Assembly (NCBI GenBank): GCA_946800325.1
Contig: OX326956.1
Span: 72,985,087 to 73,049,086 of the forward strand
Reading direction: 5' to 3'
Source: Luzula sylvatica
Lineage: Eukaryota > Streptophyta > Magnoliopsida > Poales > Juncaceae
Length of the DNA: 64,000 bases
Shown here: positions 9,467 to 23,300 of the stretch, piece after piece
How positions within the stretch are numbered: the stretch's first letter is position 1
How the letters are laid out: each line of letters starts with the position of its first letter
Translations under genes and position numbers: made by a program
The notes under the pieces: model-generated
Told to the model about the DNA's origin: nothing
The model's input: the letters and a program-made list of their open reading frames with translations, nothing else
The model's database searches: none

Positions 9467-12196
9467 ATGTGATAATCTTCATATTCAATAATTCAGGATG
9501 AAATTACCAAAAAAGCTGTATTTTCTGTTAATTCGGGTTCAAAATACATAATTTCCTAAATTCGTTTGCGCTGCTGTATTCCTCTCGCCGGGGCGAGCGA
9601 TTTTGATATAAAAATCGTGCCATTTGGAGAAAGATTGAGAAAGCCACAATTGGACAATCTTCATATTCAATAATTCAAGAAGAAATTACAAAAAAAACAG
9701 TATTTTTTGTTAATTCGGGTTCAAAATACGTAATTTCCCAAATTCGGCTGCGCGGCTGCATTCCTCTCGTCGAGGCGAGCGATTTTGATATAAAGATCGT
9801 GCCATTTGGAGAAAGTATGAGAAAGTTACAATGTGATAATCTTCATATTCAATAATTCAGGATGAAATTACCAAAAAAGCTGTATTTTCTGTAAATTCGG
9901 GTTCAAAATACATAATTTCCCAAATTCGTTCGCGCTGCTGTATTCCTCTCGCCGGGGCGAAGGATTTTGATATAAAAATCGTGCCATTTGGAGAAAGATT
10001 GAGAAAGCCACAATTGGACAATCTTCATATTCAATAATTCAAGAAGAAATTACAAAAAAAACAGTGTTTTTTGTTAATTCGGGTTCAAAATACGTAATTT
10101 CCCAAATTCGGCCGCGCTGCTGCATTCCTCTCATCGAGGCGAGCGATTTTGATACAAAGATCGTGCCATTTGGAGAAAGTGTGAGAAAGTTACAATGTGA
10201 TAATCTTCATATTCAATAATTCAGGATGAAATTACCAAAAAAGCTGTATTTTCTGTTAATTCGGGTTCAAAATACATAATTTCCCAAATTCGTTCGCGCT
10301 GCTGTATTCCTCTCGCCGGGGCGAAGGATTTTGATATAAAAATCGTGCCATTTGGAGAAAGATTGAGAAAGCCACAATTGGACAATCTTCGTATTCAATA
10401 ATTCAAGACAAAATTACAAAAAAAACAGTGTTTTTTGTTAATTCAGGTTCAAAATACGTAATTTCCCAAATTCGGCCGCGCTGCTGCATTCCTCTCGTCG
10501 AGACGAGCGATTTTGATATAAAGATCGTGCTATTTGGAGAAAGTATGAGAAAGTTACAATGTGATAATCTTCATATTCAATAATTCAGGATGAAATTACC
10601 AAAAAAACTGTATTTTCTGTTAATTCGGGTTCAAAATACATAATTTCCCAAATTCGTTCGCGCTGCTGTATTCCTCTCGCCGGGGCGAGCGATTTTGATA
10701 TAAAAATCGTGCCATTTGGAGAAAGATTGAGAAATCCACAATTGGACAATCTTCGTATTCAATAATTCAAGAAGAAATTACAAAAAAAACAGTGTATTTT
10801 GTTAATTCGGGTTCAAAATACGTAATTTCCCAAAATCGGCCGCGATGCCGCATTCCTCTCGTCGAGGCGAGCGATTTTGATATAAAGATCGTGCCATTTG
10901 GAGAAAGTATGAGAAAGTTACAATGTGATAATCTTCATATTCAATAATTCAGGATGAAATTACCAAAAAAGCTGTATTTTCTGTTAATTCGGGTTCAAAA
11001 TACATAATTTCCCAAATTCGTTCGTGCTGCTGTATTCCTCTCGCCGGGGCGAGCGATTTTGATATAAAAATCGTGCCATTTGTAGAAAGATTGAGAAAGC
11101 CACAATTGGACAATCTTCTTATTCAATAATTCAAGAAGAAATTACAAAAAAAACAGTGTTTTTTGTTAATTCGGGTTCAAAATACGTAATTTCCCAAATT
11201 CGGCCGCACTGCTGCATTCCTCTCATCGAGGCGAGCGATTTTGATATAAAGATCGTGCCATTTGGAGAAAGTATGAGAAAGTTACAATGTGATAATCTTC
11301 ATATTCAATAATTCAGGATGAAATTACCAAAAAAGCTGTATTTTCTGTTAATTCGGGTTCAAAATACGTAATTTCCCAAATTCGGCTGCGCGGCTGCATT
11401 CCTCTCGTCGAGGCGAGCGATTTTGATATAAAGATCGTGCCATTTGGAGAAAGTATGAGAAAGTTACAATGTGATAATCTTCTTATTCAATAATTCAGGA
11501 TGAAATTACCAAAAAAGCTGTATTTTCTGTTAATTCGGGTTCAAAATACGTAATTTCCCAAATTCGTTCGCGCTGCTGTATTCCTCTCGCCGGGGCGAAG
11601 GATTTTGATATAAAAATCGTGCCATTTGGAGAAAGATTGAGAAAGCCACAATTGGACAATCTTCGTATTCAATAATTCAAGACAAAATTACAAAAAAAAC
11701 AGTGTTTTTTGTTAATTCAGGTTCAAAATACGTAATTTCCCAAATTTGGCCGCGACGCTGCATTCCTCTCGTCGAGACGAGCGATTTTGATATAAAGATC
11801 GTGCCATTTGGAGAAAGTATGAGAAAGTTACAATGTGATAATCTTCATATTCAATAATTCAGGATGAAATTACCAAAAAAGCTGTATTTTCTGTTAATTC
11901 GGGTTCAAAATACATAATTTCCTAAATTCGTTTGCGCTGCTGTATTCCTCTCGCCGGGGCGAGCGATTTTGATATAAAAATCGTGCCATTTGGAGAAAGA
12001 TTGAGAAAGCCACAATTGGACAATCTTCATATTCAATAATTCAAGAAGAAATTACAAAAAAAACAGTATTTTTTGTTAATTCGGGTTCAAAATACGTAAT
12101 TTCCCAAATTCGGCTGCGCGGCTGCATTCCTCTCGTCGAGGCGAGCGATTTTGATATAAAGATCGTGCCATTTGGAGAAAGTATGAGAAAGTTACA
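9467..12196. repeat. 2730 bp higher-order repeat, copy 1
   Basis: This unit of 15 monomers (7.5 dimers) is repeated from 12197. Markers at a constant offset of 2730 include ttcgtttgcg (9561 and 12291), gtaaattcgg, gtgtgagaaag, the caagacaaaatt B variant, gttaattcagg and the hybrid monomer at 11287. The half-integer dimer count is explained by that hybrid. The last dimer (11833-12196) resembles the first dimer of each copy, as expected at a tandem duplication junction. Confidence 0.8.
11287..11468. repeat. Hybrid A/B monomer (A start, B end), no partner B
   Basis: The first half has A signatures (gtgataat, aggatg, six A's then gctg). From aaaatacg onward it is B type (ggctgcgcggctgc, gtcgagg, aaagatc, tatgagaaagttaca). 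It is 182 bp long and the next monomer is again A, so the array steps A-A by half a dimer. Out-of-register unequal exchange between A and B would produce this. The next A monomer (11469) also carries B-type atacg, so it too is a patchwork. Confidence 0.85.
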
Positions 12197-14562
12197 ATGT
12201 GATAATCTTCATATTCAATAATTCAGGATGAAATTACCAAAAAAGCTGTATTTTCTGTTAATTCGGGTTCAAAATACATAATTTCCTAAATTCGTTTGCG
12301 CTGCTGTATTCCTCTCGCCGGGGCGAGCGATTTTGATATAAAAATCGTGCCATTTGGAGAAAGATTGAGAAAGCCACAATTGGACAATCTTCATATTCAA
12401 TAATTCAAGAAGAAATTACAAAAAAAACAGTATTTTTTGTTAATTCGGGTTCAAAATACGTAATTTCCCAAATTCGGCTGCGCGGCTGCATTCCTCTCGT
12501 CGAGGCGAGCGATTTTGATATAAAGATCGTGCAATTTGGAGAAAGTATGAGAAAGTTACAATGTGATAATCTTCATATTCAATAATTCAGGATGAAATTA
12601 CCAAAAAAGCTGTATTTTCTGTAAATTCGGGTTCAAAATACATAATTTCCCAAATTCGTTCGCGCTGCTGTATTCCTCTCGCCGGGGCGAAGGATTTTGA
12701 TATAAAAATCGTGCCATTTGGAGAAAGATTGAGAAAGCCACAATTGGACAATCTTCATATTCAATAATTCAAGAAGAAATTACAAAAAAAACAGTGTTTT
12801 TTGTTAATTCGGGTTCAAAATACGTAATTTCCCAAATTCGGCCGCGCTGCTGCATTCCTCTCATCGAGGCGAGCGATTTTGATACAAAGATCGTGCCATT
12901 TGGAGAAAGTGTGAGAAAGTTACAATGTGATAATCTTCATATTCAATAATTCAGGATGAAATTACCAAAAAAGCTGTATTTTCTGTTAATTCGGGTTCAA
13001 AATACATAATTTCCCAAATTCGTTCGCGCTGCTGTATTCCTCTCGCCGGGGCGAAGGATTTTGATATAAAAATCGTGCCATTTGGAGAAAGATTGAGAAA
13101 GCCACAATTGGACAATCTTCGTATTCAATAATTCAAGACAAAATTACAAAAAAAACAGTGTTTTTTGTTAATTCAGGTTCAAAATACGTAATTTCCCAAA
13201 TTCGGCCGCGCGGCTGCATTCCTCTCGTCGAGACGAGCGATTTTGATATAAAGATCGTGCCATTTGGAGAAAGTATGAGAAAGTTACAATGTGATAATCT
13301 TCATATTCAATAATTCAGGATGAAATTACCAAAAAAACTGTATTTTCTGTTAATTCGGGTTCAAAATACATAATTTCCCAAATTCGTTCGCGCTGCTGTA
13401 TTCCTCTCGCCGGGGCGAGCGATTTTGATATAAAAATCGTGCCATTTGGAGAAAGATTGAGAAATCCACAATTGGACAATCTTCGTATTCAATAATTCAA
13501 GAAGAAATTACAAAAAAAACAGTGTATTTTGTTAATTCGGGTTCAAAATACGTAATTTCCCAAAATCGGCCGCGATGCTGCATTCGTCTCGTCGAGGCGA
13601 GCGATTTTGATATAAAGATCGTGCCATTTGGAGAAAGTATGAGAAAGTTACAATGTGATAATCTTCATATTCAATAATTCAGGATGAAATTACCAAAAAA
13701 GCTGTATTTTCTGTTAATTCGGGTTCAAAATACATAATTTCCCAAATTCGTTCGTGCTGCTGTATTCCTCTCGCCGGGGCGAGCGATTTTGATATAAAAA
13801 TCGTGCCATTTGTAGAAAGATTGAGAAAGCCACAATTGGACAATCTTCTTATTCAATAATTCAAGAAGAAATTACAAAAAAAACAGTGTTTTTTGTTAAT
13901 TCGGGTTCAAAATACGTAATTTCCCAAATTCGGCCGCGCTGCTGCATTCCTCTCATCGAGGCGAGCGATTTTGATATAAAGATCGTGCCATTTGGAGAAA
14001 GTATGAGAAAGTTACAATGTGATAATCTTCATATTCAATAATTCAGGATGAAATTACCAAAAAAGCTGTATTTTCTGTTAATTCGGGTTCAAAATACGTA
14101 ATTTCCCAAATTCGGCTGCGCGGCTGCATTCCTCTCGTCGAGGCGAGCGATTTTGATATAAAGATCGTGCCATTTGGAGAAAGTATGAGAAAGTTACAAT
14201 GTGATAATCTTCTTATTCAATAATTCAGGATGAAATTACCAAAAAAGCTGTATTTTCTGTTAATTCGGGTTCAAAATACGTAATTTCCCAAATTCGTTCG
14301 CGCTGCTGTATTCCTCTCGCCGGGGCGAAGGATTTTGATATAAAAATCGTGCCATTTGGAGAAAGATTGAGAAAGCCACAATTGGACAATCTTCGTATTC
14401 AATAATTCAAGACAAAATTACAAAAAAAACAGTGTTTTTTGTTAATTCAGGTTCAAAATACGTAATTTCCCAAATTCGGCCGCGACGCTGCATTCCTCTC
14501 GTCGAGACGAGCGATTTTGATATAAAGATCGTGCCATTTGGAGAAAGTATGAGAAAGTTACA
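12197..14562. repeat. 2730 bp higher-order repeat, copy 2 (partial)
   Basis: This region matches 9467-11832 dimer by dimer at offset 2730, including its own copy of the hybrid monomer (14017-14198). The match stops near 14563, where the next dimer carries cccaaattcgttcg and actgagtttttt instead of the expected cctaaattcgtttg type. Confidence 0.8.
14017..14198. repeat. Hybrid A/B monomer, second copy
   Basis: This is the same A-to-B switch as at 11287-11468, exactly 2730 bp further on and followed by the same patchwork A monomer. The hybrid was therefore formed once and later copied as part of the higher-order repeat. Confidence 0.85.
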
Positions 14563-15291
14563 ATGTGATAATCTTCATATTCAATAATTCAGGATGAAAT
14601 TACCAAAAAAGCTGTATTTTCTGTTAATTCGGGTTCAAAATACATAATTTCCCAAATTCGTTCGCGCTGCTGTATTCCTCTCGCCGGGGCGAGCGATTTT
14701 GATATAAAAATCGTGCCATTTGGAGAAAGATTGAGAAAGCCACAATTGGACAATCTTCATATTCAATAATTCAAGAAGAAATTACAAAAAAAACTGAGTT
14801 TTTTGTTAATTCGGGATCAAAATACGTAATTTCCCAAATTCGGCCGCGCTGCTGCATTCCTCTCATCGAGGCGAGCGATTTTGATATAAAGATCGTGCCA
14901 TTTCGAGAAAGTATGAGAAAGTTACAATGTGATAATCTTCATATTCAATAATTCAGGATGAAATTACCAAAAAAGCTGTATTTTCTGTTAATTCGGGTTC
15001 AAAATACATAATTTCCTAAATTCGATCGCGCTGCTGTATTCCTCTCGCCGGGGCGAGCGATTTTGATATAAAAATCGTGCCATTTGGAGAAAGATTGAGA
15101 AAGCCACAATTGGACAATCTTCATATTCAATAATTCAAGAAGAAATTACAAAAAAAAAAAGTATTTTTTGATAATTCGGGTTCAAAATACGTAATTTCCC
15201 AAATTCGGCTGCGCGGCTGCATTCCTCTCGTCGAGGCGAGCGATTTTGATATAAAGATCGTGCCATTTGGAGAAAGTATGAGAAAGTTACA

Positions 15292-17839
15292 ATGTGATAA
15301 TCTTCATATTCAATAATTCATGATGAAATTACCAAAAAAGCTGTATTTTCTGTTAATTCGGGTTCAAAATACATAATTTCCCAAATTCGTTCGCGCTGCT
15401 GTATTCCTCTCGCCGGGGCGAGCGATTTTGATATAAAAATCGTGCCATTTGGAGAAAGATTGAGAAATCCACAATTGGACAATCTTCGTATTCAATAATT
15501 CAAGAAGAAATTACAAAAAAAACAGTGTATTTTGTTAATTCGGGTTCAAAATACGTAATTTCCCAAAATCGGCCGCAATGCTGCATTCCTCTCGTCGAGG
15601 CGAGCGATTTTGATATAAAGATCGTGCCATTTGGAGAAAGTATGAGAAAGTTACAATGTGATAATCTTCAAATTCAATAATTCAGGATGAAATTACCAAA
15701 AAAACTGTATTTTCTGTTAATTTGGGTTCAAAATACATAATTTCCCAAATTCGTTCGCGCTGCTGTATTCCTCTCGCCGGGGCGAGCGATTTTGATATAA
15801 AAATCGTGCCATTTGGAGAAAGATTGAGAAAGCCACAATTGGACAATCTTCATATTCAATAATTCAAGAAGAAATTACAAAAAAAACAGTATTTTTTGTT
15901 AATTCGGGTTCAAAATACGTAATTTCCCAAATTCGGCCGCGTAGCTGCATTCCTCTCGTCGAGGCGAGCGATTTTGATATAAAGATCGTGCCATTTGGAG
16001 AAAGTATGAGAAAGTTACAATGTGATAATCTTCATATTCAATAATTCAGGATGAAATTACCAAAAAAGCTGTATTTTCTGTTAATTCGGGTTCAAAATAC
16101 ATAATTTCCCAAATTCGTTCGCGCTGCTGTATTCCTCTCGCCGGGGCGAAGGATTTTGATATAAAAATCATGCCATTTGGAGAAAGATTGAGAAAGCCAC
16201 AATTGGACAATCTTCATATTCAATAATTCAACACAAAATTACAAAAAAAACAGTGTTTTTTGTTAATTCGGGTTCAAAATACGTAATTTCCCAAATTCGG
16301 CCGCGCTGCTGCATTCCTCTCATCGAGGCGAGCGATTTTGATATAAAGATCGTGCCATTTGGAGAAAGTATGAGAAAGTTACAATGTGATAATCTTCATA
16401 TTCAATAATTCAGGATGAAATTACCAAAAAAGCTGTATTTTCTGTTAATTCGGGTTCAAAATACATAATTTCCTAAATTCGTTCGCGCTGTTGTATTCCT
16501 CTCGCCGGGGCGAGCGATTTTGATATAAAAATCGTGCCATTTGGAGAAAGATTGAGAAAGCCACAATTGGACAATCTTCATATTCAATAATTCAAGAAGA
16601 AATTACAAAAAAAACAGTATTTTTTGTTAATTCGGGTTCAAAATACGTAATTTCCCAAATTCGGCTGCGCGGCTGCATTCCTCTCGTCGAGGCGAGAGAT
16701 TTTGATATAAAGATCGTGCCATTTGGAGAAAGTATGAGAAAGTTACAATGTGATAATCTTCATATTCAATAATTCATGATGAAATTACCAAAAAAGCTGT
16801 ATTTTCTGTTAATTCGGGTTCAAAATACATAATTTCCCAAATTCGTTCGCGCTGCTGTATTCCTCTCGCCGGGGCGAGCGATTTTGATATAAAAATCGTG
16901 CAATTTGGAGAAAGATTGAGAAATCCACAATTGGACAATCTTCGTATTCAATAATTCAAGAAGAAATTACAAAAAAAACAGTGTATTTTGTTAATTCGGG
17001 TTCAAAATACGTAATTTCCCAAATTCGGCCGCGATGCTGCATTCCTCTCGTCGAGGCGAGCGATTTTGATATAAAGATCGTGCCATTTGGAGAAAGTATG
17101 AGAAAGTTACAATGTGATAATCTTCAAATTTAATAATTCAGGATAAAATTACCAAAAAAACTGTATTTTCTGTTAATTCGGGTTCAAAATACATAATTTC
17201 CCAAATTCGTTCGCGCTGCTGTATTCCTCTCGCCGGGGCGAGCGATTTTGATATAAAAATCGTGCCATTTGGAGAAAGATTGAGAAAGCCACAATTGGAC
17301 AATCTTCATATTCAATAATTCAAGAAGAAATTACAAAAAAAACAGTATTTTTTGTTAATTCGGGTTCAAAATACGTAATTTCCCAAATTCGGCCGCGAAG
17401 CTGCATTCCTCTCGTCGAGGCGAGCGATTTTGATATAAAGATCGTGCCATTTGGAGAAAGTATGAGAAAGTTACAATGTGATAATCTTCATATTCAATAA
17501 TTCAGGATGAAATTACCAAAAAAGCTGTATTTTCTGTTAATTCGGGATCAAAATACATAATTTCCCAAATTCGTTCGCGCTGCTGTATTCCTCTCGCCGG
17601 GGCGAAGGATTTTGATATAAAAATCGTGCCATTTGGAGAAAGATTGAGAAAGCCACAATTGGACAATCTTCATATTCAATAATTCAAGAAAAAATTACAA
17701 AAAAAACAGTGTTTTTTGTTAATTCGGGTTCAAAATACGTAATTTCCCAAATTCGGCCGCGCAGCTGCATTCCTCTCATCGAGGCGAGCGATTTTGATAT
17801 AAAGATCGTGCCATTTGGAGAAAGTATGAGAAAGTTACA
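15292..17839. repeat. 2548 bp (7-dimer) higher-order repeat, copy 1
   Basis: Markers recur at an exact offset of 2548 bp in the following unit: cccaaaatcggcc in the first B, cttcaaattcaataattc, aatcatgcc (16170 and 18718), cgagagatttt (16693 and 19241) and cgtgcaatttgg (about 16899 and 19447). Its last four dimers (16384-17839) are the earliest recognisable version of the 1456 bp unit that dominates up to 24.8 kb. Confidence 0.82.
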
Positions 17840-20387
17840 ATGTGATAATCTTCATATTCAATAATTCATGATGAAATTACCAAAAAAGCTGTATTTTCTG
17901 TTAATTCGGGTTCAAAATACATAATTTCCCAAATTCGTTCGCGCTGCTGTATTCCTCTCGCCGGGGCGAGCGATTTTGATATAAAAATCGTGCCATTTGG
18001 AGAAAGATTGAGAAATCCACAATTGGACAATCTTCGTATTCAATAATTCAAGAAGAAATTACAAAAAAAACAGTGTATTTTGTTAATTCGGGTTCAAAAT
18101 ACGTAATTTCCCAAAATCGGCCGCGATGCTGCATTCCTCTCGTCGAGGCGAGCGATTTTGATATAAAGATCGTGCCATTTGGAGAAAGTATGAGAAAGTT
18201 ACAATGTGATAATCTTCAAATTCAATAATTCAGGATGAAATTACCAAAAAAACTGTATTTTCTGTTAATTTGGGTTCAAAATACATAATTTCCCAAATTC
18301 GTTCGCGCTGCTGTATTCCTCTCGCCGGGGCGAGCGATTTTGATATAAAAATCGTGCCATTTGGAGAAAGATTGAGAAAGCCACAATTGGACAATCTTCA
18401 TATTCAATAATTCAAGAAGAAATTACAAAAAAAAAAGTATTTTTTGTTAATTCGGGTTCAAAATACGTAATTTCCCAAATTCGGCCGCGCAGCTGCATTC
18501 CTCTCGTCGAGGCGAGCGATTTTGATATAAAGATCGTGCCATTTGGAGAAAGTATGAGAAAGTTACAATGTGATAATCTTCATATTCAATAATTCAGGAT
18601 GAAATTACCAAAAAAGCTGTATTTTCTGTTAATTCGGGTTCAAAATACATAATTTCCCAAATTCGTTCGCGCTGCTGTATTCCTCTCGCCGGGGCGAAGG
18701 ATTTTGATATAAAAATCATGCCATTTGGAGAAAGATTGAGAAAGCCACAATTGGACAATCTTCATATTAAATAATTCAAGACAAAATTACAAAAAAAACA
18801 GTGTTTTTTGTTAATTCGGGTTCAAAATACGTAATTTCCCAAATTCGGCCGCGCTGCTGCATTCCTCTCATCGAGGCGAGCGATTTTGATATAAAGATCG
18901 TGCCATTTGGAGAAAGTATGAGAAAGTTACAATGTGATAATCTTCATATTCAATAATTCAGGATGAAATTACCAAAAAAGCTGTATTTTCTGTTAATTCG
19001 GGTTCAAAATACATAATTTCCTAAATTCGTTCGCGCTGCTGTATTCCTCTCGCCGGGGCGAGCGATTTTGATATAAAAATCGTGCCATTTGGAGAAAGAT
19101 TGAGAAAGCCACAATTGGACAATCTTCATATTCAATAATTCAAGAAGAAATTACAAAAAAAACAGTATTTTTTGTTAATTCGGGTTCAAAATACGTAATT
19201 TCCCAAATTCGGCTGCGCGGCTGCATTCCTCTCGTCGAGGCGAGAGATTTTGATATAAAGATCGTGCCATTTGGAGAAAGTATGAGAAAGTTACAATGTG
19301 ATAATCTTCATATTCAATAATTCATGATGAAATTACCAAAAAAGCTGTATTTTCTGTTAATTCGGGTTCAAAATACATAATTTCCCAAATTCGTTCGCGC
19401 TGCTGTATTCCTCTCGCCGGGGCGAGCGATTTTGATATAAAAATCGTGCAATTTGGAGAAAGATTGAGAAATCCACAATTGGACAATCTTCGTATTCAAT
19501 AATTCAAGAAGAAATTACAAAAAAAACAGTGTATTTTGTTAATTCGGGTTCAAAATACGTAATTTCCCAAATTCGGCCGCGATGCTGCATTCCTCTCGTC
19601 GAGGCGAGCGATTTTGATATAAAGATCGTGCCATTTGGAGAAAGTATGAGAAAGTTACAATGTGATCATCTTCAAATTCAGTAATTCAGGATGAAATTAC
19701 CAAAAAAACTGTATTTTCTGTTAATTCGGGTTCAAAATACATAATTTCCCAAATTCGTTCGCGCTGCTGTATTCCTCTCGCCGGGGCGAGCGATTTTCAT
19801 ATAAAAATCGTGCCATTTGGAGAAAGATTGAGAAAGCCACAATTGGACAATCTTCATATTCAATAATTCAAGAAGAAATTACAAAAAAAACAGTATTTTT
19901 TGTTAATTCGGGTTCAAAATACGTAATTTCCCAAATTCGGCCGCGAAGCTGCATTCCTCTCGTCGAGGCGAGCGATTTTGATATAAAGATCGTGCCATTT
20001 GGAGAAAGTATGAGAAAGTTACAATGTGATAATCTTCATATTCAATAATTCATGATGAAATTACCAAAAAAGCTGTATTTTCTGTTAATTCGGGTTCAAA
20101 ATACATAATTTCCCAAATTCGTTCGCGCTGCTGTATTCCTCTCGCCGGGGCGAAGGATTTTGATATAAAAATCGTGCCATTTGGAGAAAGATTGAGAAAG
20201 CCACAATTGGACAATCTTCATATTCAATAATTCAAGAAAAAATTTCAAAAAAAACAGTGTTTTTTGTTAATTCGGGTTCAAAATACGTAATTTCCCAAAT
20301 TCGGCCGCGCAGCTGCATTCCTCTCATCGAGGCGAGCGATTTTGATATAAAGATCGTGCCATTTGGAGAAAGTATGAGAAAGTTACA
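17840..20387. repeat. 2548 bp (7-dimer) higher-order repeat, copy 2
   Basis: This unit is in register with 15292-17839. Private differences include cttcatattaaat near 18767, gtgatcatc near 19664 and gattttcat near 19793. It ends with a four-dimer block (18932-20387) that is then repeated on its own. Confidence 0.82.
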
Positions 20388-23300
20388 ATGTGATAATCTT
20401 CATATTCAATAATTCAGGATGAAATTACCAAAAAAGCTGTATTTTCTGTTAATTCGGGTTCAAAATACATAATTTCCTAAATTCGTTCGCGCTGCTGTAT
20501 TCCTCTCGCCGGGGCGAGCGATTTTGATATAAAAATCGTGCCATTTGGAGAAAGATTGAGAAAGCCACAATTGGACAATCTTCATATTCAATAATTCAAG
20601 AAAAAATTACAAAAAAAACAGTATTTTTTGTTAATTCGGGTTCAAAATACGTAATTTCCCAAATTCGGCTGCGCGGCTGCATTCCTCTCGTCGAGGCGAG
20701 AGATTTTGATATAAAGATCGTGCCATTTGGAGAAAGTATGAGAAAGTTACAATGTGATAATCTTCATATTCAATAATTCATGATGAAATTACCAAAAAAG
20801 CTGTATTTTCTGTTAATTCGGGTTCAAAATACATAATTTCCCAAATTCGTTCGCGCTGCTGTATTCCTCTCGCCGGGGCGAGCGATTTTGATATAAAAAT
20901 CGTGCAATTTGGAGAAAGATTGAGAAATCCACAATTGGACAATCTTCGTATTCAATAATTCAAGAAGAAATTACAAAAAAAACAGTGTATTTTGTTAATT
21001 CGGGTTCAAAATACGTAATTTCCCAAATTTGGCCGCGATGCTGCATTCCTCTCGTCGAGGCGAGCGATTTTGATATAAAGATCGTGCCATTTGGAGAAAG
21101 TATGAGAAAGTTACAATGTGATAATCTTCAAATTCAATAATTCAGGATGAAATTACCAAAAAAACTGTATTTTCTGTTAATTCGGGTTCAAAATACATAA
21201 TTTCCCAAATTCGTTCGCGCTGCTGTATTCCTCTCGCCGGGGCGAGCGATTTTGATATAAAAATCGTGCCATTTGGAGAAAGATTGAGAAAGCCACAATT
21301 GGACAATCTTCATATTCAATAATTCAAGAAGAAATTACAAAAAAAACAGTATTTTTTGTTAATTCGGGTTCAAAATACGTAATTTCCCAAATTCGGCCGC
21401 GCAGCTGCATTCCTCTCGTCGAGGCGAGCGATTTTGATATAAAGATCGTGCCATTTGGAGAAAGTATGAGAAAGTTACAATGTGATAATCTTCATATTCA
21501 ATAATTCAGGATGAAATTACCAAAAAAGCTGTATTTTCTGTTAATTCGGGTTCAAAATACATAATTTCCCAAATTCGTTCGCGCTGCTGTATTCCTCTCG
21601 CCGGGGCGAAGGATTTTGATATAAAAATCGTGCCATTTGGAGAAAGATTGAGAAAGCCACAATTGGACAATCTTCATATTCAATAATTCAAGAAGAAATT
21701 ACAAAAAAAACAGTGTTTTTTGTTAATTCGGGTTCAAAATACGTAATTTCCCAAATTCGGCCGCGCTGCTGCATTCCTCTCATCGAGGCGAGCGATTTTG
21801 ATATAAAGATCGTGCCATTTGGAGAAAGTATGAGAAAGTTACAATGTGATAATCTTCATATTCAATAATTCAGGATGAAATTACCAAAAAAGCTGTATTT
21901 TCTGTTAATTCGGGTTCAAAATACATAATTTCCTAAATTCGTTCGCGCTGCTGTATTCCTCTCGCCGGGGCGAGCGATTTTGATATAAAAATCGTGCCAT
22001 TTGGAGAAAGATTGAGAAAGTCACAATTGGACAATCTTCATATTCAATAATTCAAGAAGAAATTACAAAAAAAACAGTGTTTTTTGTTAATTCGGGTTCA
22101 AAATACGTAATTTCCCAAATTCGGCTGCCCGGCTGCAGTCCTCTCGTCGAGGCGAGCGATTTTGATATAAAGATCGTGCCATTTGGAGAAAGTATGAGAA
22201 AGTTACAATGTGATAATCTTCATATTCAATAATTCAGGATGAAATTACCAAAAAAGCTGTATTTTCTGTTAATTCGGGTTCAAAATACATAATTTCCCAA
22301 ATTCGTTCGCGCTGCTGTATTCCTCACGCCGGGGCGAGCGATTTTGATATAGAAATCGTGCCATTTGGAGAAAGATTGAGAAATCCACAATTGGACAATC
22401 TTCGTATTCAATAATTCAAGAAGAAATTACAAAAAAAAACAGTGTATTTTGTTAATTCGGGTTCAAAATACGTAATTTCCCAAATTCGGCCGCGATGCTG
22501 CATTCCTCTCGTCGAGGCGAGCGATTTTGATATAAAGATCGTGCCATTTGGAGAAAGTATGAGAAAGTTACAATGTGATAATCTTCAAATTCAATAATTC
22601 AGGATGAAATTGCCAAAAAAACTGTATTTTCTGTTAATTCGGGTTCAAAATACATAATTTCCCAAATTCGTTCGCGCTGCTGTATTCCTCTCGCCGGGGC
22701 GAGCGATTTTGATATAAAAATCGTGCCATTTGGAGAAAGATTGAGAAAGCCACAATTGGACAATCTTCATATTCAATAATTCAAGAAGAAATTACAAAAA
22801 AAACAGTATTTTTTGTTAATTCGGGTTCAAAATACGTAATTTCCCAAATTCGGCCGCGCAGCTGCATTCCTCTCATCGAGGCGAGCGATTTTGATATAAA
22901 GATCGTGCCATTTGGAGAAAGTATGAGAAAGTTACAATGTGATAATCTTCATATTCAATAATTCAGGATGAAATTACCAAAAAAGCTGTATTTTCTGTTA
23001 ATTCGGGTTCAAAATACATAATTTCCCAAATTCGTTCGCGCTGCTGTATTCCTCTCGCCGGGGCGAAGGATTTTGATATAAAAATCGTGCCATTTGGAGA
23101 AAGATTGAGAAAGCCACAATTGGACAATCTTCATATTCAATAATTCAAGAAGAAATTACAAAAAAAACAGTGTTTTTTGTTAATTCGGGTTCAAAATACG
23201 TAATTTCCCAAATTCGGCCGCGCTGCTGCATTCCTCTCATCGAGGCGAGCGATTTTGATATAAAGATCGTGCCATTTGGAGAAAGTATGAGAAAGTTACA

